Source of the DNA: Coriaria nepalensis
Taxonomy: Eukaryota; Streptophyta; Magnoliopsida; Cucurbitales; Coriariaceae
Direction: 5' to 3'
Length of the DNA stretch: 64,000 nt
Assembly: GCA_027186245.1 (NCBI GenBank)
Contig: CP114490.1
Location: 10,669,501 to 10,733,500, forward strand
Shown: in pieces, positions 61,414-64,000 of the stretch
How positions within the stretch are numbered: the stretch's first letter is position 1
Layout of the letters: each line of letters begins with the position of its first letter
Notes under the pieces: model-generated
The model's database searches: none
What the model was told of the DNA's origin: nothing
The model's input: only the letters and a program-made list of their open reading frames with translations
Position numbers and translations under genes: made by a program

Positions 61414-61512
61414 ATGAAATGCGTTTCTTCGTCTTCTTCTTCTTCTTCTTCTTCTTCAACTTCTTCTTTCTACTTTCCTTTTCCCTCCAAACAAACAGCT
61501 CCTCAGTATTAG
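61414..61512 (+). promoter_or_regulatory. uORF overlapping the TBL start (poly-Ser frame)
   Basis: An ATG five bases before the main ATG opens a 32-codon frame reading MKCV, ten Ser and then a polar tail, which stops at 61510-61512. The main frame is translated from the same TTC/TCT repeat in another register. The second ATG has the better context (G at -3 against T). Confidence 0.5.
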
Positions 61513-61968
61513 CACTATCATCGAAATGCAACTTACTCCATGGAAAATGGGTGTACGATTCTTCTTACCCTCTCTACGACTCTTCAACTTGCCTTTTTAT
61601 AGATCCACAGTTCGATTGCCAAAAATATGGCCGACCTGATAAACTCTATCTGAAATATAGATGGCAGCCATTTTCTTGTGCTTTACCCAGGTACACCCCC
61701 ATTCTCATTATTTTCTCGAGAAAATAAAAAAGTTTCTGCCTTGCTAGCTTTTTACTTTCTGGGTTGCCAAACAAATTTTCTTTTTTGGTGAAGGTTTGAT
61801 GGGAGGAGTTTCTTGGAAAAATGGAGAGGGAAGAAGATCATGTTTGTGGGTGACTCGTTGAGTTTGAATCAGTGGGAATCGTTAACGTGTATGATTCATG
61901 CATGGATTCCTAACTCTAAAACCACATTTTGGGGAAGAAAGACAGGTTTTGCTTCTGTCACATTTAAG
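61419..61968 (+). CDS. Trichome birefringence-like protein, TBL38-like, partial (exons 1-2)
   Basis: Exons 61419-61690 and 61794-61968 code the first 149 residues; the 3' part is not in the window or is missing. After a signal anchor made almost wholly of Phe comes the TBL domain: [54 protein letters not shown]. The PMR5/GDSL segment [18 protein letters not shown] supplies the nucleophile Ser. The second catalytic motif (DxxH), normally in the last exon, is not seen up to the end of the window. TBL proteins are Golgi O-acetyltransferases or esterases of cell-wall xylan, mannan or pectin. The words resemble TBL37/38. The donor after exon 2 (aag|gttaag) is good, so the gene probably continues after a very long intron, or it has been cut by the repeat array. 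Confidence 0.88.
61431..61461 (+). repeat. Coding TTC microsatellite (poly-Phe)
   Basis: A TTC/CTT repeat within exon 1 of the TBL gene encodes a run of Phe in the hydrophobic core of the signal anchor. Length changes would alter the membrane segment in steps of one residue. Confidence 0.75.
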
Positions 61969-62640
61969 GTTAAGTTCTTTTTGTTTTTGCTTTTTATTTT
62001 CTTTTTCTATATCAGTAGATTTTCTGAGAATTAAAAATAAATAAAAGGTAAAGGTTTTTTAATTGAACTTTATAGCTACCTACAGGTACGTATGTTAATG
62101 TTAGTAAGCTTTTGATTTCATTTCTCTTCTTTTCATTTTGGCCCCTTCATCTTTATTCCTTTTTGTTTTCAAGGTTTCTTATTATTATTATTATTATTTT
62201 TTTGGGGGAAAACAAGAATTTCTTTATGACTTTATGTCATATTATATGTGCCGGTGAGGCGAGGCGGTGAGGTCGAGATTTAAAGTAGAACGTAATTAGG
62301 TTTTTATTTATCTATTTTTAGAAATAAGGTGAAGTTTGAACATGGGTTTAATAGGAGATAATTTGACCAAAATAGCATGTTTGGTATGTTTCTTTAATAA
62401 AGTCAAGTCAATACTTTTTCATTAAATATCTTTTCTTATTTATTTAAGTATTAAGAAAAAAAATTTAAAAATTAAAATTACAATCCTAACACTCTCCTTT
62501 CTCCTATCATCATCTTCTTCATCATTTCTTCGGAACGAAAATGGAAAATTTGTTCCCTAAAAATCATCAATCTTCATCTTTTTTAATCTTTTTCTTCATC
62601 TACACTCAAATAACAATTCACAAATGGTAAAAAAAGGCAA
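61969..62640. other. TBL intron 2 (start)
   Basis: The sequence is AT-rich without an exon that continues the TBL domain. A short GC-rich patch (GGTGAGGCGAGGCGGTGAG) lies at 62250. A coding-looking exon 3 was searched for and not found. Confidence 0.5.
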
Positions 62641-64000
62641 AAAAAAAAAAAAATTGTCCAGACTCATTGAGTCCGTTGAGCTCAATGAGTCAACAACGAC
62701 ATCACTTTGTTTTAATGATTTTGAAATTTTTATTTGGAATTATAAGACATGTCATATACCGTTGAAAATATTTGGAAGTCTAGTTTCTAACGCAACTGAT
62801 AGTTTGCAATGGCGAGTTAAATTGAAAAAGTTAAAGTGGAGTAAGCGAAGTATATGCATGTATGATCATCATAATTGAAAAATTATATTCATCTTATCTC
62901 ACTCATTATTATAGATTTATTAGTGTCAAAAAAATATGCCATACATGTATAGAAAACACTAAAAGTCTAGTTTTTAAGATAACTAACGATTTGTCATTTC
63001 GATATCGAATGAGAAAGTTATTATTAATTTAAGTAACAATAATCATAGACTCGTTGAGCTCAACGAGCCATTTTACTCTTATCAGTTGAGCTCAACAGGT
63101 AAAAAATAATATTATCTTGTTTTAGTTATTCTGAGTGTTTTACTTGGAGTTATGGGACGTATCATATATCGTTTGAAAGCTTTGAAAGTCTAAGTTCCAA
63201 CACAACTGACTGTTTGCAATTTCGAGTTAAATTTAAAAAGTTATAGTAGAATAAGTGGAGTGTGTACATGATTGTCATAATTGAAATTATATTTATCTTG
63301 TCTCACTCATTATGAGAGATTCACTAGTGCCCAAAAAATGTATTATATATGTATAGAAAGATCTGGAAGTCTAGTTTCCAACGGAACTAACGGTTTCCAT
63401 TTTGACATCGGATGACAAAATTATTACCAATTTACATGACAATAGTCGTGGACCCGTTGAGCTCAACAAGCCATTTTACTCTTACCAGTTGAGATCAATG
63501 AGTCTATAATATCATCTTTTTTTAGTGATTCTGAGTAATTTATGTGGAGTTATGAGACGTGCCATATATTGTCTGAAAGCTCTAGAAGTCTAGTTTCCAA
63601 TACAATTGACGGCTTACAATTTTGAGTTGAATTGAAAAAGTTATAATGAAATCAGTAAAGTATGTGCATGATCATCATAGATAAAATTGCATCCATCTTA
63701 TCTTATCTCACTCACTATGAGAGATTTACTAGTCCCAAAAAACGTGTCGTACATTTATAGAAAGCTATTGAAATCTTGTTTCCAATGTAATTGGCAATTT
63801 TCCATTTCAATATTGGATAAAAAAAATTATTACCTATTTAAGTGATAATGATCATGAACGCGTTGAGCTCAACATGTCCTTTTATGCTTACTCATTGAGA
63901 TCAATGAGTCAAGAACAATATTATCTTATTTTATAGATTCTAAGCGTTTTACTTGGAATTATGAGACGTATAGGAAAGCTTTAGAAGTCTAATTTCCAAC
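62641..64000. repeat. Tandem repeat of about 405 bp, dimeric unit
   Basis: GTTGAGCTCAA marks successive units at 62675, 63053, 63456 and 63862, spacings 378, 403 and 406 bases. Each unit holds two diverged halves of about 200 bp, recognisable by GGAAGTCTAGTTTCCAAC followed by AACTGA..GTTTGCA in one half and AACTAACGGTTT..CATTT in the other. The 12-base palindrome GTTGAGCTCAAC is the most conserved part. The array continues past the window end. Confidence 0.8.

Noticed and set aside
61641..64000. The repeat region as a CRISPR-like array
   Set aside because: The units are about 405 bases with gradual divergence in plant nuclear DNA; there are no short exact repeats with unique spacers.

Overview
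The window is nuclear DNA of a flowering plant, most likely a eudicot. The genes are spliced with GT-AG introns, intergenic DNA is very AT-rich, the protein families are plant-specific (ALOG/LSH, DUF538, TTL, SAG12-type protease, TBL), and there are decayed Ty1/copia elements. I cannot name the species. Exon-intron models were built by hand from reading frame, splice dinucleotides, phase agreement and remembered homologues. No transcript data were available. Region by region: 0-1 kb holds an ALOG/LSH10-like transcription factor gene with a 5'UTR intron. 6.7-9.1 kb holds a seven-exon epsilon-group 14-3-3 gene (GRF9-like). 12.2-12.6 kb holds a single-exon DUF538 gene. 13.5-17.2 kb (minus) holds a seven-exon TPR-thioredoxin-like TTL gene. 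21.2-22.4 kb holds a two-exon SAG12-like papain-type protease. 23.8-29.7 kb is a complete but decayed Ty1/copia element with two LTRs. 30.9-32.0 kb holds a bHLH51-like factor, which converges on an intronless ABCG10-like half-transporter (32.5-34.3 kb, minus). 36.4-38.9 kb holds a chloroplast-type SAM methyltransferase. 40.5-42.5 kb holds a NECAP-like endocytic adaptor accessory protein. 44.7-47.7 kb holds a conserved-looking protein of unknown function. 48.1-51.7 kb is an internally deleted copia element on the minus strand. 51.7-61.4 kb has no intact gene and holds decayed repeats, including a telomere-like minisatellite. 61.4 kb to the end holds the first two exons of a TBL38-like gene, followed by a tandem repeat with a period of about 405 bp that runs off the window. 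The genes do not form one pathway. They are ordinary plant housekeeping and regulatory genes. The most informative large-scale signal is collinearity. LSH10-14-3-3-TTL, TTL-NECAP and TTL-ABCG10 pairings are each recalled from a different Arabidopsis segment (At2g4258x-4261x, At3g586xx, At1g532xx-533xx), so this window may keep a less fractionated ancestral order. Other points worth checking are a minimal AUG-UAA uORF one base before the bHLH start, overlapping uORFs before the TBL and methyltransferase starts, a large foldback element inside an intron, a gamma-ear-type motif at the C-terminus of the NECAP-like protein, and the dimeric 405-bp repeat. I did not find a new multi-gene system.
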